NCBI GenBank assembly: GCA_007119835.1
Contig: SKOX01000397.1
Location: forward strand, 1 to 5,962
DNA length: 5,962 bases
Reading direction: 5' to 3'
Source of the DNA: Paracoccaceae bacterium
Lineage (GTDB): Bacteria; Pseudomonadota; Alphaproteobacteria; Rhodobacterales; Rhodobacteraceae
Shown in pieces: positions 1-5,962 of this stretch (positions are counted from its first letter, which is position 1; each line of letters opens with the position of its first letter). The notes beneath the pieces were generated by a model that worked only from the letters and a program-made list of their open reading frames with translations, made no database searches and was not told the origin of the DNA. The translations under genes were made by a program, and so were the position numbers.

Positions 1-880
1 ATTCCCACTCCGCCATCCGCCCGCGCAGCCAGGTGCGCTGCCGCTTGGCATAGCGGCGCGTCGCCGTCACCGCCGCCTCGACGGCGTCGGCCAGCGGCAT
101 GTCGCCCTGAAGATGCGCCACGAGCTGCGCCGCGCCGAGCGCCTTCGAGAACGGGCGGCGCGGATCCCAGCCGGCGGCCAGCGCGGCGCGAACCTCGTCC
201 AGCGCGCCCATCGAGAGCATCTGCTCGAAGCGCCGGGCGATGCGCGCGTTGAGCATCGCGACCGGCGGGCTGACCACGATGCGGACAGCATCCTCGGGTG
301 CGACCAGTGGTCGCGCCTGGTCGCGCTGCCAGGCGGCGAGGCCGCGGCCCGTGGCGGCGAGCACGTCCCATGCGCGCTGGACGCGGGCCGGATTGCGGAT
401 GTCGATCGCGGCAAAGGTTTCCGGGTCGCGCCGGGCGAGGTCGGCGCGCAGGACATCGACGAGACCCTCGGCGCGCAGCGCGTCGGAACGCGCGCGCACC
501 TCCGGTGGGATCGGCGGGATGACGGCGAGGCCTTCGGTGAGCGCCGTGAGGTAGAGGCCGGTTCCGCCGACGATGATCGGCCGCAGACCTTCGGCGCGTG
601 CGCGGTCGAGCACGGCCTCGACGTCGCGCAGCCACGCGCCGACGGAATAGTCGGCATCGGCGGCAACGTGGCCGTAGAGGGCGTGCGGCGCGCGGGCGAG
701 CGCCTCCGGATCCGGCCGCGCGGACAGCACGTGCCAGCAGTCGTAGACCTGGAGGGCATCGGCGTTGACGACGATCCCGCGGTCGCGCTCGGCGAGCGCA
801 AGCGCCAGCGCGGACTTGCCGCTGGCCGTCGGGCCGGCGATCAGCACGGGCATGACGCGTCGCTCTGACGGATTATTCAC
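1..880 (-). CDS. miaA: tRNA dimethylallyltransferase MiaA (3' end cut by window edge)
   Basis: MiaA transfers a dimethylallyl group from DMAPP to N6 of A37 in tRNAs that read UNN codons, in the cytoplasm. Counting from the GTG at 880, the protein shows the P-loop GPTASGKS (residues 16-23), the NADALQVYD motif (39-47) that positions the catalytic Asp, the GGTGLY motif (105-110), the [12 protein letters not shown] segment, and near the end the family's [11 protein letters not shown] motif. About 293 residues are visible, close to full family length, so only a short C-terminal tail is missing. I prefer the GTG at 880 because AAGGA lies 7 bases upstream of it and relatives carry a short extension before [12 protein letters not shown]. 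The alternative is the ATG at 853, which has no clear Shine-Dalgarno. The gene is divergent from the ABC operon and is probably functionally unrelated to it. Confidence 0.95.
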   Translation of the reverse strand, partial: MNNPSERRVMPVLIAGPTASGKSALALALAERDRGIVVNADALQVYDCWHVLSARPDPEALARAPHALYGHVAADADYSVGAWLRDVEAVLDRARAEGLRPIIVGGTGLYLTALTEGLAVIPPIPPEVRARSDALRAEGLVDVLRADLARRDPETFAAIDIRNPARVQRAWDVLAATGRGLAAWQRDQARPLVAPEDAVRIVVSPPVAMLNARIARRFEQMLSMGALDEVRAALAAGWDPRRPFSKALGAAQLVAHLQGDMPLADAVEAAVTATRRYAKRQRTWLRGRMAEWE

Positions 881-936
881 ATAATCTTCCTTATGCGGCT
901 CCGGTTCCCATGGCCGGCGACGGTTCCTCGATAAGA

Positions 937-986
937 TGTTGACCCCCCTGCACCCCAATGGCTAGGACCGGCCTGCGGGGTCAACA
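937..986. repeat. Perfect inverted repeat, 10-base arms with 30-base spacer
   Basis: TGTTGACCCC at 937-946 is the exact reverse complement of GGGGTCAACA at 977-986. Arm centres are 40 bases apart, about four helical turns. Each arm contains TTGACC, a good -35 hexamer, pointing rightward in the left arm and leftward in the right arm. The repeat ends one base before the ribosome-binding site of the solute-binding protein. It could be a two-site operator, a face-to-face promoter pair, or chance. Only the symmetry is seen directly; a regulatory role is inferred. Confidence 0.55.
939..968 (+). promoter_or_regulatory. Possible promoter of the ABC transporter operon
   Basis: TTGACC (939-944) is a strong -35 match. 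The best -10 candidate is weak: TAGGAC at 963-968 with an 18-base spacer, or CTAGGA one base to the left with 17. Transcription would begin near 975, giving a leader of about 25 bases before the ATG at 998. The poor -10 suggests either an activator or that the TTGACC is really part of an operator. Confidence 0.3.
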
Positions 987-992
987 GGGAGA
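987..992 (+). promoter_or_regulatory. Ribosome-binding site of the solute-binding protein
   Basis: GGGAGA ends 5 bases before the ATG at 998. It rules out the ATG at 958, which opens a long overlapping ORF in another frame with no family resemblance. Confidence 0.7.
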
Positions 993-997
993 GACCG

Positions 998-2731
998 ATG
1001 CCCTTCGACACGATCAACGGAAAGCCCCTCCATCGGGCCGTCCCGGGTCTGGCGCGCGCGGCGCGCGAGGGTCGCCTCGACCGGCGCGAGTTTCTGGCGC
1101 GCGCCAGCGCGCTCGGCGCGACGACGGCGACCGCCTACGGGCTCATCGGCCTGCCGGCACCCGCGGCGCGGGCCGAGGAAGGACAGCCGGGCGGGACGAT
1201 CCGGATCGCGATGTCGGTGATGCGCGTCGAGGATCCGCGGATCTTCGACTGGACGCAGATGGCGAACGTCGCGGGGCATTTCGTCGAGCACCTCGTGCGT
1301 TACACGTCGGACTTCACCTTCGAGCCGTGGCTGCTCGAGAGCTGGGAGGTGAACGAGGACGCGACCGAATACCTGCTGCATCTGCGCCGGGGCGTGCACT
1401 GGACCAACGGCGACGAATTAAACGCCGACGACGTGATCCACAACTTCTCCCGCTGGGCCGAGGGCCACGTGCCGGGCAACTCCATGGCCGGGCGGATCTC
1501 CGGCCTCGTCGAGAAGACCGGCGAAGAGACGATGATGGCGGAGGTCACCGGCGAGGACGGCAGCACCGGCGAGGAGGAGCAGGTGCGCGAGCTGTTCGGC
1601 CTGCGCGAGGACGCGGTCGAGCGGGTGGACGACCACACGGTGCGCCTCACCCTGAGCCAGCCCGACATCGCGCTGATCCCGAGCCTCACGGATTATCCCG
1701 CCCTGATCGTGCACCGCAGCTTCGACGAGACCGGCGCAAGCCTCGCCGAGAACCCGATCGGCACCGGCCCGTGGATGCTCGAGAGCCTCGAGGTCGGCGT
1801 GCGGGCGCGGCTGAAGCGGCGGGACGACGGCCGCGACTGGTGGGGCGACGCGGTTCACGGGCCGGTCCATCTCGACGGCATCGAGTATGTCGACTACGGC
1901 ACCGACCCCTCGGCGCTAATCGCGGCCTTCGAGGCGCGCGAGGTGCACACCAACTACGAGAGCCCGGCAAGCTATGTCGCGATCTTCGACCAGCTCGGAC
2001 TGCCGCGGGCCGAGGCGCTGACCGCCAACACCGTCTGCGTGCGGATGAACGTCAACAACCCGCCCTACGACAGCCAGGCGGTGCGCAACGCGGTGCAGCG
2101 CGCCGTCGACAACGAGGTGGTGCTCGACCTCGGCTACCAGGGCCTCGGCGCCGTCGCCGAGAACCACCATGTCGGGCCGATGCACCCCGAATACGCCGAG
2201 CTGCCGCCGGTCGGGCGCGATGCGGAAAGGGCGCTGGCGATGCTCGAGGAGGCAGGCGCGGCGGACCACGAGTTCGAGCTGATCTCGCTCGACGACGACG
2301 TGGTGCGCAACACCTGCGACGCGACGGCCGCGCAGATGCGCGACGCCGGCTTCAACGTCACGCGGACGATCCTGCCCGGCAACACCTTCTGGAACAACTG
2401 GCTCGGCTTTCCCTTCTCCGCGACCGAGTGGAACATGCGCCCCCTGGGCGTGCAGACCTACCAGCTCGCCTACCGCTCGGGCGTGGCCTGGAACGAGACC
2501 GGCTTTTCGGACGAGCGGTTCGACGCGCTGCTCGACGAGGCGCTCGGGCTGCCCGACGAGGACGAGCGGCGCGAGCCGACGCGGGAAATGCAGCAGATCC
2601 TGCAGGATTCGGGCGTGATCGTGCAGCCCTACTGGCGGAACATCTACCGGCACATGACCGAGGACGTGCGCGGGCTCGCCATGCATCCGACCTTCCGGAT
2701 CCATCTCGAGGGCACCTGGCTCGACACCTGA
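998..2731 (+). CDS. ABC transporter solute-binding protein, family 5 (DppA/OppA-like), Tat-exported
   Basis: This is the periplasmic ligand-binding component of a peptide/nickel-class (PepT) ABC importer, 577 residues long. The N-terminus has a twin-arginine signal: DRREFL with the arginine pair at 29-30, a hydrophobic stretch to about 52, and a likely cleavage site after ARA at 57-59. Tat use implies export in the folded state. Family-5 hallmarks follow: the [20 protein letters not shown] region (about 115-133), the WTNGD..NADDV segment (135-146), NPIGTGPW (252-259), and a late ISL..D lobe leading into [11 protein letters not shown] (505-515). An acidic, low-complexity stretch at about 172-206 looks longer than in the relatives I remember. 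GGGAGA at 987-992 is well spaced from the ATG and fixes the start. First gene of the operon; the substrate is unknown and need not be a peptide. Confidence 0.93.
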   Translation: MPFDTINGKPLHRAVPGLARAAREGRLDRREFLARASALGATTATAYGLIGLPAPAARAEEGQPGGTIRIAMSVMRVEDPRIFDWTQMANVAGHFVEHLVRYTSDFTFEPWLLESWEVNEDATEYLLHLRRGVHWTNGDELNADDVIHNFSRWAEGHVPGNSMAGRISGLVEKTGEETMMAEVTGEDGSTGEEEQVRELFGLREDAVERVDDHTVRLTLSQPDIALIPSLTDYPALIVHRSFDETGASLAENPIGTGPWMLESLEVGVRARLKRRDDGRDWWGDAVHGPVHLDGIEYVDYGTDPSALIAAFEAREVHTNYESPASYVAIFDQLGLPRAEALTANTVCVRMNVNNPPYDSQAVRNAVQRAVDNEVVLDLGYQGLGAVAENHHVGPMHPEYAELPPVGRDAERALAMLEEAGAADHEFELISLDDDVVRNTCDATAAQMRDAGFNVTRTILPGNTFWNNWLGFPFSATEWNMRPLGVQTYQLAYRSGVAWNETGFSDERFDALLDEALGLPDEDERREPTREMQQILQDSGVIVQPYWRNIYRHMTEDVRGLAMHPTFRIHLEGTWLDT

Positions 2732-2764
2732 GCCCCCTGCCCTGACCATGCCCGCGCAATGGCC

Positions 2765-2796
2765 CGCTCCCGGGCCGCGCCACGGCCACGGGAGCG
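2765..2796 (+). promoter_or_regulatory. Intercistronic hairpin covering the permease ribosome-binding site
   Basis: CGCTCCCG (2765-2772) pairs perfectly with CGGGAGCG (2789-2796). Inside, GGCC (2773-2776) pairs with GGCC (2784-2787), leaving A2788 as a single bulge and a 7-base loop (2777-2783). The 3' arm contains GGGAG (2790-2794), the Shine-Dalgarno of the permease starting at 2801. There is no T-run after it, so it is not a typical intrinsic terminator. Such hairpins after binding-protein genes commonly protect the upstream mRNA and lower expression of membrane subunits; that role is inferred here. Confidence 0.6.
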
Positions 2797-2800
2797 CGGC

Positions 2801-3757
2801 ATGCTGGTCTTTCTCGGCAAGCGCCTCGGCACGATGATCCTGACGGCGATCTGCCTCACGGCGATCGTCTTCAGCCTGGTCAACCTCAGGCCCAACCTCG
2901 AGCGGCTGGCCAAGGAGCAGGTCAGCCCGCGCATGACCGACCAGCAGGTCGAGGTCTGGCTGCGCGACCAGGGCTATCTGCGGCCGTGGGCGGAGCGCTA
3001 CGTCGAGTGGCTCGGCGGCGTCGTGCGCGGCGACTGGGGCCAGTCTACCCGCTTCCGGGCGCCGGTTTCGGAGGTCCTGGCGCCTCGGCTGGGGCTTACG
3101 GGCGTGCTGATGTTCTGGGTGCTCATGGTGATGATCCCGTCGGCGCTCGTCATGGGCATCGTCGCGGGCATGCGCGAGGGCTCGCTTCCCGACCGGGCGA
3201 TCTCGACGGTGGCGATCGGCACGACCTCGACGCCGGAATACGTCTCGGGCGTCGTGCTGACGGTGATCTTCGCAAGCCAGATGGTCGGGCTGCAGTGGTT
3301 CTCGGGCTCGGCGGCCTCGGCGGCGGAGACCGGGCCGACGCTGCAGAACTTCGCCCTGCCGGTGCTGACCATCGCGATCTACGGCATGGGCTACATCGCG
3401 CGCATGACCCGGGCCTCGATGGCCGAGGTGATGACCCAGCAATACATCCGCACCGCGCGGCTGAAGGGCGTGAGCTTCCGCGGCGTGGTGCTCAGGCACG
3501 CGCTCAGGAACGCGCTGATCGCGCCCTTCACGGTGATCATGCTGCAGTTCCCCTGGCTGCTCACCGGCGTCGTGATCGTCGAGATCCTGTTCAACTACCG
3601 CGGCTTCGGCTGGCTGCTGGTCGAGGCCGCGGCGAACAACGACATCGAGCTGCTGCTCGCCTGCTCGGTGGTCGCGGTGGTGATCGTGCTCGCGACGCAG
3701 CTGATCTCGGACGTCGGCTACGCCCTGCTGAACCCGCGCATCCGGGTGAGCGGATGA
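2801..3757 (+). CDS. ABC transporter permease, DppB/OppB-like
   Basis: This 318-residue inner-membrane subunit forms half of the translocation channel. A first membrane segment lies at about 10-29, followed by a periplasmic stretch containing WGQSTRFRAPVSEVLAPR, then hydrophobic segments near 100-124, 136-165, 183-200, 240-262 and 283-304. The EAA coupling loop, which contacts the ATPase, is visible as RTARLKGVSFRGVVLRHALRN (about 217-237). The C-terminus LLNPRIRV is typical of the DppB class. I chose the ATG at 2801 over the in-frame ATG at 2759 because GGGAG lies 6 bases upstream and MLVFLGKRLGT is the usual N-terminus; the 14-residue extension is Arg-rich and would be translated through the hairpin. 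The stop TGA overlaps an ATG at 3754. It lies 69 bases after the binding protein. Confidence 0.93.
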   Translation: MLVFLGKRLGTMILTAICLTAIVFSLVNLRPNLERLAKEQVSPRMTDQQVEVWLRDQGYLRPWAERYVEWLGGVVRGDWGQSTRFRAPVSEVLAPRLGLTGVLMFWVLMVMIPSALVMGIVAGMREGSLPDRAISTVAIGTTSTPEYVSGVVLTVIFASQMVGLQWFSGSAASAAETGPTLQNFALPVLTIAIYGMGYIARMTRASMAEVMTQQYIRTARLKGVSFRGVVLRHALRNALIAPFTVIMLQFPWLLTGVVIVEILFNYRGFGWLLVEAAANNDIELLLACSVVAVVIVLATQLISDVGYALLNPRIRVSG

Positions 3758-3879
3758 CGCTCCTGCGGGATGAAAGCTGCGGCGCTCATGGTGCTGGTTT
3801 CGCTTACGAATCCGGCTTGCGGCCGCCTGCATCCCGGCGCGGTCCGGCGCGGCCTGCCGCCGCGGCGGCCTCAGCCTGA
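3754..3879 (+). CDS. Possible 41-residue coupling ORF between the two permeases
   Basis: An ORF of 41 codons begins with an ATG that overlaps the upstream permease stop (ATGA, 3754-3757). It ends with a TGA that overlaps the next permease start (TGATG, 3877-3881). A weak GGGTGAG lies 3 bases upstream of its ATG. The peptide begins MTLLRDESCG, is rich in Ala, Arg, Pro and Gly, and ends in an alanine run. It has no membrane segment or motif I recognise. It may be translated only to carry ribosomes to the downstream permease, which lacks its own Shine-Dalgarno. It could equally be a chance frame in a GC-rich spacer. Confidence 0.3.
   Translation: MTLLRDESCGAHGAGFAYESGLRPPASRRGPARPAAAAASA
3758..3878 (+). 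other. Structured GC-rich spacer between the permeases
   Basis: Permease genes of this class usually overlap or nearly touch, so 121 bases is a long gap. It contains a tandem direct repeat CCGGCGCGG (3834-3842 and 3844-3852, 10-base period) and a 14-base perfect palindrome centred on CCGCCGCGGCGG (3856-3869). GGCCGCC at 3821-3827 can also pair with GGCGGCC at 3864-3870. The only ORF that fits it is the 41-codon one at 3754-3879. Confidence 0.5.
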
Positions 3880-5036
3880 TGCCGGTAGAGTTTCTCTCCA
3901 CCAGCGCGATCGTCCTCGGCATCCTCGGCCGGCTGCTGCCGGTCTTCGTGGTGATGCTCGTCGTCATGGGCGCGAGCTTCGCCTTCCGCCGGCGCCTCGG
4001 CCTCTACGGCCAGCTCTACGACAGCGGCATCGGCATCGTCGGAGTGGCGCTGGTGCTGTTCTGGCTGATCGCGGCCATCCTCGCACCGGTCGTCGCCCCC
4101 TTCGACCCCTACGTCCAGGTGCGGGAGCTGCAGAACGCGCTGCCGGGCGCGCTGCATCCCGCGACGGACGAGGCCTTCCTGCTCGGCGGCGACGCGCTGG
4201 GGCGCTGCGTCTTCTCGCGGATGATCTGGGGCTCGCGCGTCGTCATGGCGATCGCGCCGGCGGCGACGCTGTTTGCCTACGCCATCGGCATCACGCTCGG
4301 GCTGCCGGCGGGGTATTTCGGCGGCTGGCTCGACACCGGCCTCACCTTCCTCGCCAACCTCGTCCTCGCCTTCCCGGTCATCCTGCTCTTCTACCTGCTG
4401 GTCACCCCGGAGATCCGCCAGACGGCGCTGCCCGGCACGATGGCCGCCGTGCTCTTCGCCTTCCCGCTGGTCTTCGTGCTTGTGTTCCTCGCGGCGCGCT
4501 TCCGCGAGCGGCCGGGCGTGCTCGCGCTGACGGCGGTTCCCGCGGCCGCCCTTGGCGGGGTGGTCTATCTCGGGCTGCTCGGGATCTGGGACCCGACCGG
4601 CGCGGTCGCGATGGACGCGAACACGCTCAACATCTTCCTCGCCGTCGTCTTCGTCACCGCGCCGACCGTGTTCCGCATCGTGCGCGGGCTGACGCTCGAC
4701 ATCCGCACCCGGGACTACGTCGCGGCGGCACAGACCCGCGGCGAGCGGCCGACCTACATCATGATGTGGGAGATCCTGCCGAACGCCCGCGGGCCGCTCG
4801 TCGTCGACGTGTGCCTGCGCATCGGCTACACGACGATCCTGCTCGGCACCCTCGGCTTCTTTGGCCTCGGCGTCGCGCCCGAGAGCCCCGACTGGGGCTC
4901 GACGATCAACGACGGGCGGCGGTTCCTGCGGCTGTTCATCCACCCTGCCCTGCCGCCGGCGCTGGCGCTGATGTCGCTGGTGCTGGGGCTCAACCTGCTC
5001 GCCGACGCCCTGCGCGAGCAGTCGCTGAAGGATTGA
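3879..5036 (+). CDS. ABC transporter permease, DppC/OppC-like, extended form
   Basis: This is the second channel-forming inner-membrane subunit, 385 residues against about 300 for typical DppC. An extra hydrophobic segment sits at about 11-31, ahead of the usual first segment (50-73, leading into APVVAPFDPY). The class motif is GGDALGRCVFSRMIWGSR (103-120), with Cys110 where Asp is normally found (GRD). Segments at about 122-144 and 152-175 are followed by an additional hydrophobic pair near 187-205 and 213-235. The EAA loop is RDYVAAAQTRGERPTYIMMWEILPN in pieces over 278-302, followed by LGFFGLGVAPESPDWG (325-340). The ATG at 3879 is the only standard start available, since an in-frame stop lies at 3771. 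No Shine-Dalgarno is visible, which suggests translational coupling. The long form matches my memory of Rhodobacterales homologs. Confidence 0.92.
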   Translation: MPVEFLSTSAIVLGILGRLLPVFVVMLVVMGASFAFRRRLGLYGQLYDSGIGIVGVALVLFWLIAAILAPVVAPFDPYVQVRELQNALPGALHPATDEAFLLGGDALGRCVFSRMIWGSRVVMAIAPAATLFAYAIGITLGLPAGYFGGWLDTGLTFLANLVLAFPVILLFYLLVTPEIRQTALPGTMAAVLFAFPLVFVLVFLAARFRERPGVLALTAVPAAALGGVVYLGLLGIWDPTGAVAMDANTLNIFLAVVFVTAPTVFRIVRGLTLDIRTRDYVAAAQTRGERPTYIMMWEILPNARGPLVVDVCLRIGYTTILLGTLGFFGLGVAPESPDWGSTINDGRRFLRLFIHPALPPALALMSLVLGLNLLADALREQSLKD

Positions 5037-5054
5037 GACGCTGAAGGATTTCGA
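5023..5054 (+). repeat. 16-base imperfect tandem repeat at the permease/ATPase junction
   Basis: Two adjacent 16-base units, 5023-5038 and 5039-5054, agree at 14 positions; the first 12 bases (CGCTGAAGGATT) are identical. The first copy encodes the SLKD end and stop of the permease. The second copy, read in another frame, encodes the apparent N-terminus of the ATPase. It looks like a local tandem duplication across a gene junction. Confidence 0.7.
5028..5032 (+). promoter_or_regulatory. Candidate Shine-Dalgarno for the ATPase
   Basis: AAGGA lies inside the last codons of the permease and 8 bases before the CTG at 5041. This is acceptable spacing for a start at that CTG. No comparable signal precedes the later GTG codons at 5092 or 5119. 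Confidence 0.35.
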
Positions 5055-5962
5055 CACGGACACGGCGCTTCTCGAGATCGACGGCCTCTCGGTGTCGTTC
5101 ACGACCCGCGCGGGCGAGGTGCCGGCGGTGACGGACTTCTCCGCGACCGTGCGCCGCGGCGAGGCGCTGGGGCTCGTCGGCGAGTCGGGCTGCGGCAAGT
5201 CGACGGTGGCGCTGGCGGTGATGCGCGACCTCGGGCGCGCGGGCCGGATCGCCGCGGGTGCGCTGCGCTTCAAGGGGCGCGACCTCGCGACGATGCCCGA
5301 GCGCGCGCTGCGGCCGATCCGGGGCCGCGAGATCGCCATGGTCTACCAGGAGCCGATGGCCTCGCTGAACCCGGCGATGACGGTGGGACGGCAGCTCATG
5401 GAGGTGCCGATGATCCACGAGGGCGCCGGGCGACGCGCCGCCCGCGCCGCCGCGCGCGAGATGCTCGCGGCGGTGCGGCTGGCCGATGCCGAGCGCATGC
5501 TCGACGCCTACCCGCACCAGCTCTCGGGCGGCCAGCAGCAGCGCATCGTCATCGCCATGGCGCTGATGGCCCGGCCCGACCTCCTGATCCTCGACGAGCC
5601 GACCACCGCGCTCGACGTCACGGTCGAGGCCGGCATCGTCGACCTGATCCGCGAGCTCGGCGCGCGGACCGGCACCGCCATGCTGTTCATCAGCCACAAT
5701 CTCGGGCTGGTGCTCGAGGTCTGCGACCGGATCTGCGTGATGTATGCCGGCCAGGCGGTGGAGACCGGACCTGCGGCGGAGGTCTTCGGCGCGATGCGGC
5801 ACCCCTACACCCAGGGCCTGATGCGCTCGATCCCGCTGCCGGGGGCCGACCGGGCGACGCGGCCGCTGGTGCCGATCGCCGGCAGCGCCCCCCTGCCCCA
5901 CGAGCGGCCGCGCGGCTGCAGCTTCGCGCCGCGCTGCCCGCATTTTCAGGGCGGCTATTGCG
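5041..5962 (+). CDS. ABC transporter ATP-binding protein, DppD/OppD-like (3' end cut; non-standard start)
   Basis: This cytoplasmic ATPase energises the importer. Numbering from CTG 5041: first strand [11 protein letters not shown] (10-20), Walker [10 protein letters not shown] (47-55), Q-loop Gln103 in [10 protein letters not shown], signature LSGGQQQR (161-168), Walker B LLILDEP (181-187), D-loop ALD (190-192) and H-loop His219. The oligopeptide-transporter C-terminal domain follows, with HPYTQGL (254-260) and cysteines 293, 299 and 307 before the window ends; in OppD/DppD-class proteins such a cluster can bind a [4Fe-4S] centre. The frame is open only from 5029, and the only near-cognate starts ahead of the first strand are ATT 5032 and CTG 5041. 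The first standard start is GTG 5092, which would remove most of that strand. I favour CTG 5041 from its Shine-Dalgarno and homolog length. It begins 4 bases after the permease stop. Confidence 0.9.
   Translation, partial: MKDFDTDTALLEIDGLSVSFTTRAGEVPAVTDFSATVRRGEALGLVGESGCGKSTVALAVMRDLGRAGRIAAGALRFKGRDLATMPERALRPIRGREIAMVYQEPMASLNPAMTVGRQLMEVPMIHEGAGRRAARAAAREMLAAVRLADAERMLDAYPHQLSGGQQQRIVIAMALMARPDLLILDEPTTALDVTVEAGIVDLIRELGARTGTAMLFISHNLGLVLEVCDRICVMYAGQAVETGPAAEVFGAMRHPYTQGLMRSIPLPGADRATRPLVPIAGSAPLPHERPRGCSFAPRCPHFQGGYC

Larger units (their letters stand above)
881..997. promoter_or_regulatory. Divergent intergenic region between miaA and the ABC operon
   Basis: This 117-base gap must hold the start signals for both miaA (leftward) and the ABC operon (rightward). 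It is less GC-rich than its surroundings near 870-895. It contains the miaA Shine-Dalgarno (AAGGA read on the minus strand, about 888-892), the inverted repeat at 937-986, and the GGGAGA ribosome-binding site of the solute-binding protein at 987-992. No small gene or terminator is apparent in it. Confidence 0.7.

Noticed and set aside
113..868. Plus-strand ORF of 251 codons at the left edge
   Set aside because: It is antisense to miaA, whose minus-strand translation carries all expected MiaA motifs.
958..2745. Plus-strand ORF starting at ATG 958 and overlapping the whole binding-protein gene
   Set aside because: It is the wrong frame: the product is Arg/Gly/Ala-rich without a fold signature, while the frame from 998 gives a clear family-5 binding protein with a good ribosome-binding site.
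2765..2796. Rho-independent terminator after the binding-protein gene
   Set aside because: The stem is strong but is followed by CGGCATG rather than a T-run, and the permeases downstream clearly belong to the same transporter.
2759..2800. ATG 2759 as the start of the first permease
   Set aside because: It has no Shine-Dalgarno and would add 14 Arg/Pro-rich residues before the typical MLVFLGKRLGT N-terminus. ATG 2801 has a well-spaced GGGAG.
3770..3840. ATG 3770 opening a lipoprotein-like leader (MKAAALMVLVSLTNPACG)
   Set aside because: The lipobox is poor (NPAC), there is no Shine-Dalgarno, and the frame runs without stop through the second permease in the wrong frame to 5044, giving low-complexity sequence.
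1916..3967. Very long minus-strand ORF (683 codons) opposite the binding protein and first permease
   Set aside because: Its product is a His/Arg/Asp-rich low-complexity translation with no family resemblance. Long antisense ORFs are expected opposite GC-rich genes whose third positions are G or C. The plus-strand genes explain the DNA.
3804..5339. Long minus-strand ORF (511 codons) opposite the second permease and the ATPase start
   Set aside because: It is a charged, repetitive translation without motifs and mirrors the coding bias of the plus-strand genes; a shadow.
1..5962. CRISPR array, insertion sequence, tRNA or rRNA gene, prophage or defence system
   Set aside because: No regularly spaced repeats, transposase motifs, terminal repeats or structured RNA gene were seen; uniform base composition and continuous housekeeping or transporter genes fill the window.

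Overview
The window looks like chromosomal DNA of a high-GC alphaproteobacterium, most likely from the Rhodobacterales. By eye it is roughly two-thirds to 70% G+C, and codon third positions are almost all G or C. The proteins match the pattern I know from that order: a MiaA with the NADALQVYD motif, and a Tat-exported family-5 solute-binding protein beside an unusually long DppC-type permease. This placement rests on remembered family resemblance, not on a database search.

Layout. From the left edge to about 880, on the minus strand, is miaA (tRNA dimethylallyltransferase), lacking only a short C-terminal tail beyond the window. A 117-base divergent intergenic region (881-997) follows. It holds a perfect 10+10 base inverted repeat whose arms each contain a TTGACC hexamer. 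From 998 to the right edge, on the plus strand, is an oligopeptide/dipeptide-type ABC importer operon: solute-binding protein (998-2731), DppB-like permease (2801-3757), DppC-like permease (3879-5036) and a DppD/OppD-like ATPase (from about 5041, cut by the window end). A second ATPase (DppF/OppF-like) would be expected further right.

How the genes work together. The binding protein is exported folded by the Tat pathway and captures the ligand in the periplasm. The two permeases form the membrane channel, and the ATPase, probably with a partner outside the window, powers uptake. The real substrate cannot be read from the sequence; peptides are only the family default.

The gene content is ordinary, and I see no new defence, mobile or RNA system. 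The interesting parts are the gene junctions: (1) the symmetrical inverted repeat between miaA and the operon; (2) a strong hairpin between binding protein and first permease that buries the permease ribosome-binding site; (3) a 41-codon ORF that fits exactly between the two permeases, overlapping both by start/stop codons; (4) an ATPase gene with no ATG, GTG or TTG start ahead of its first conserved strand, sitting on a 16-base imperfect tandem duplication.
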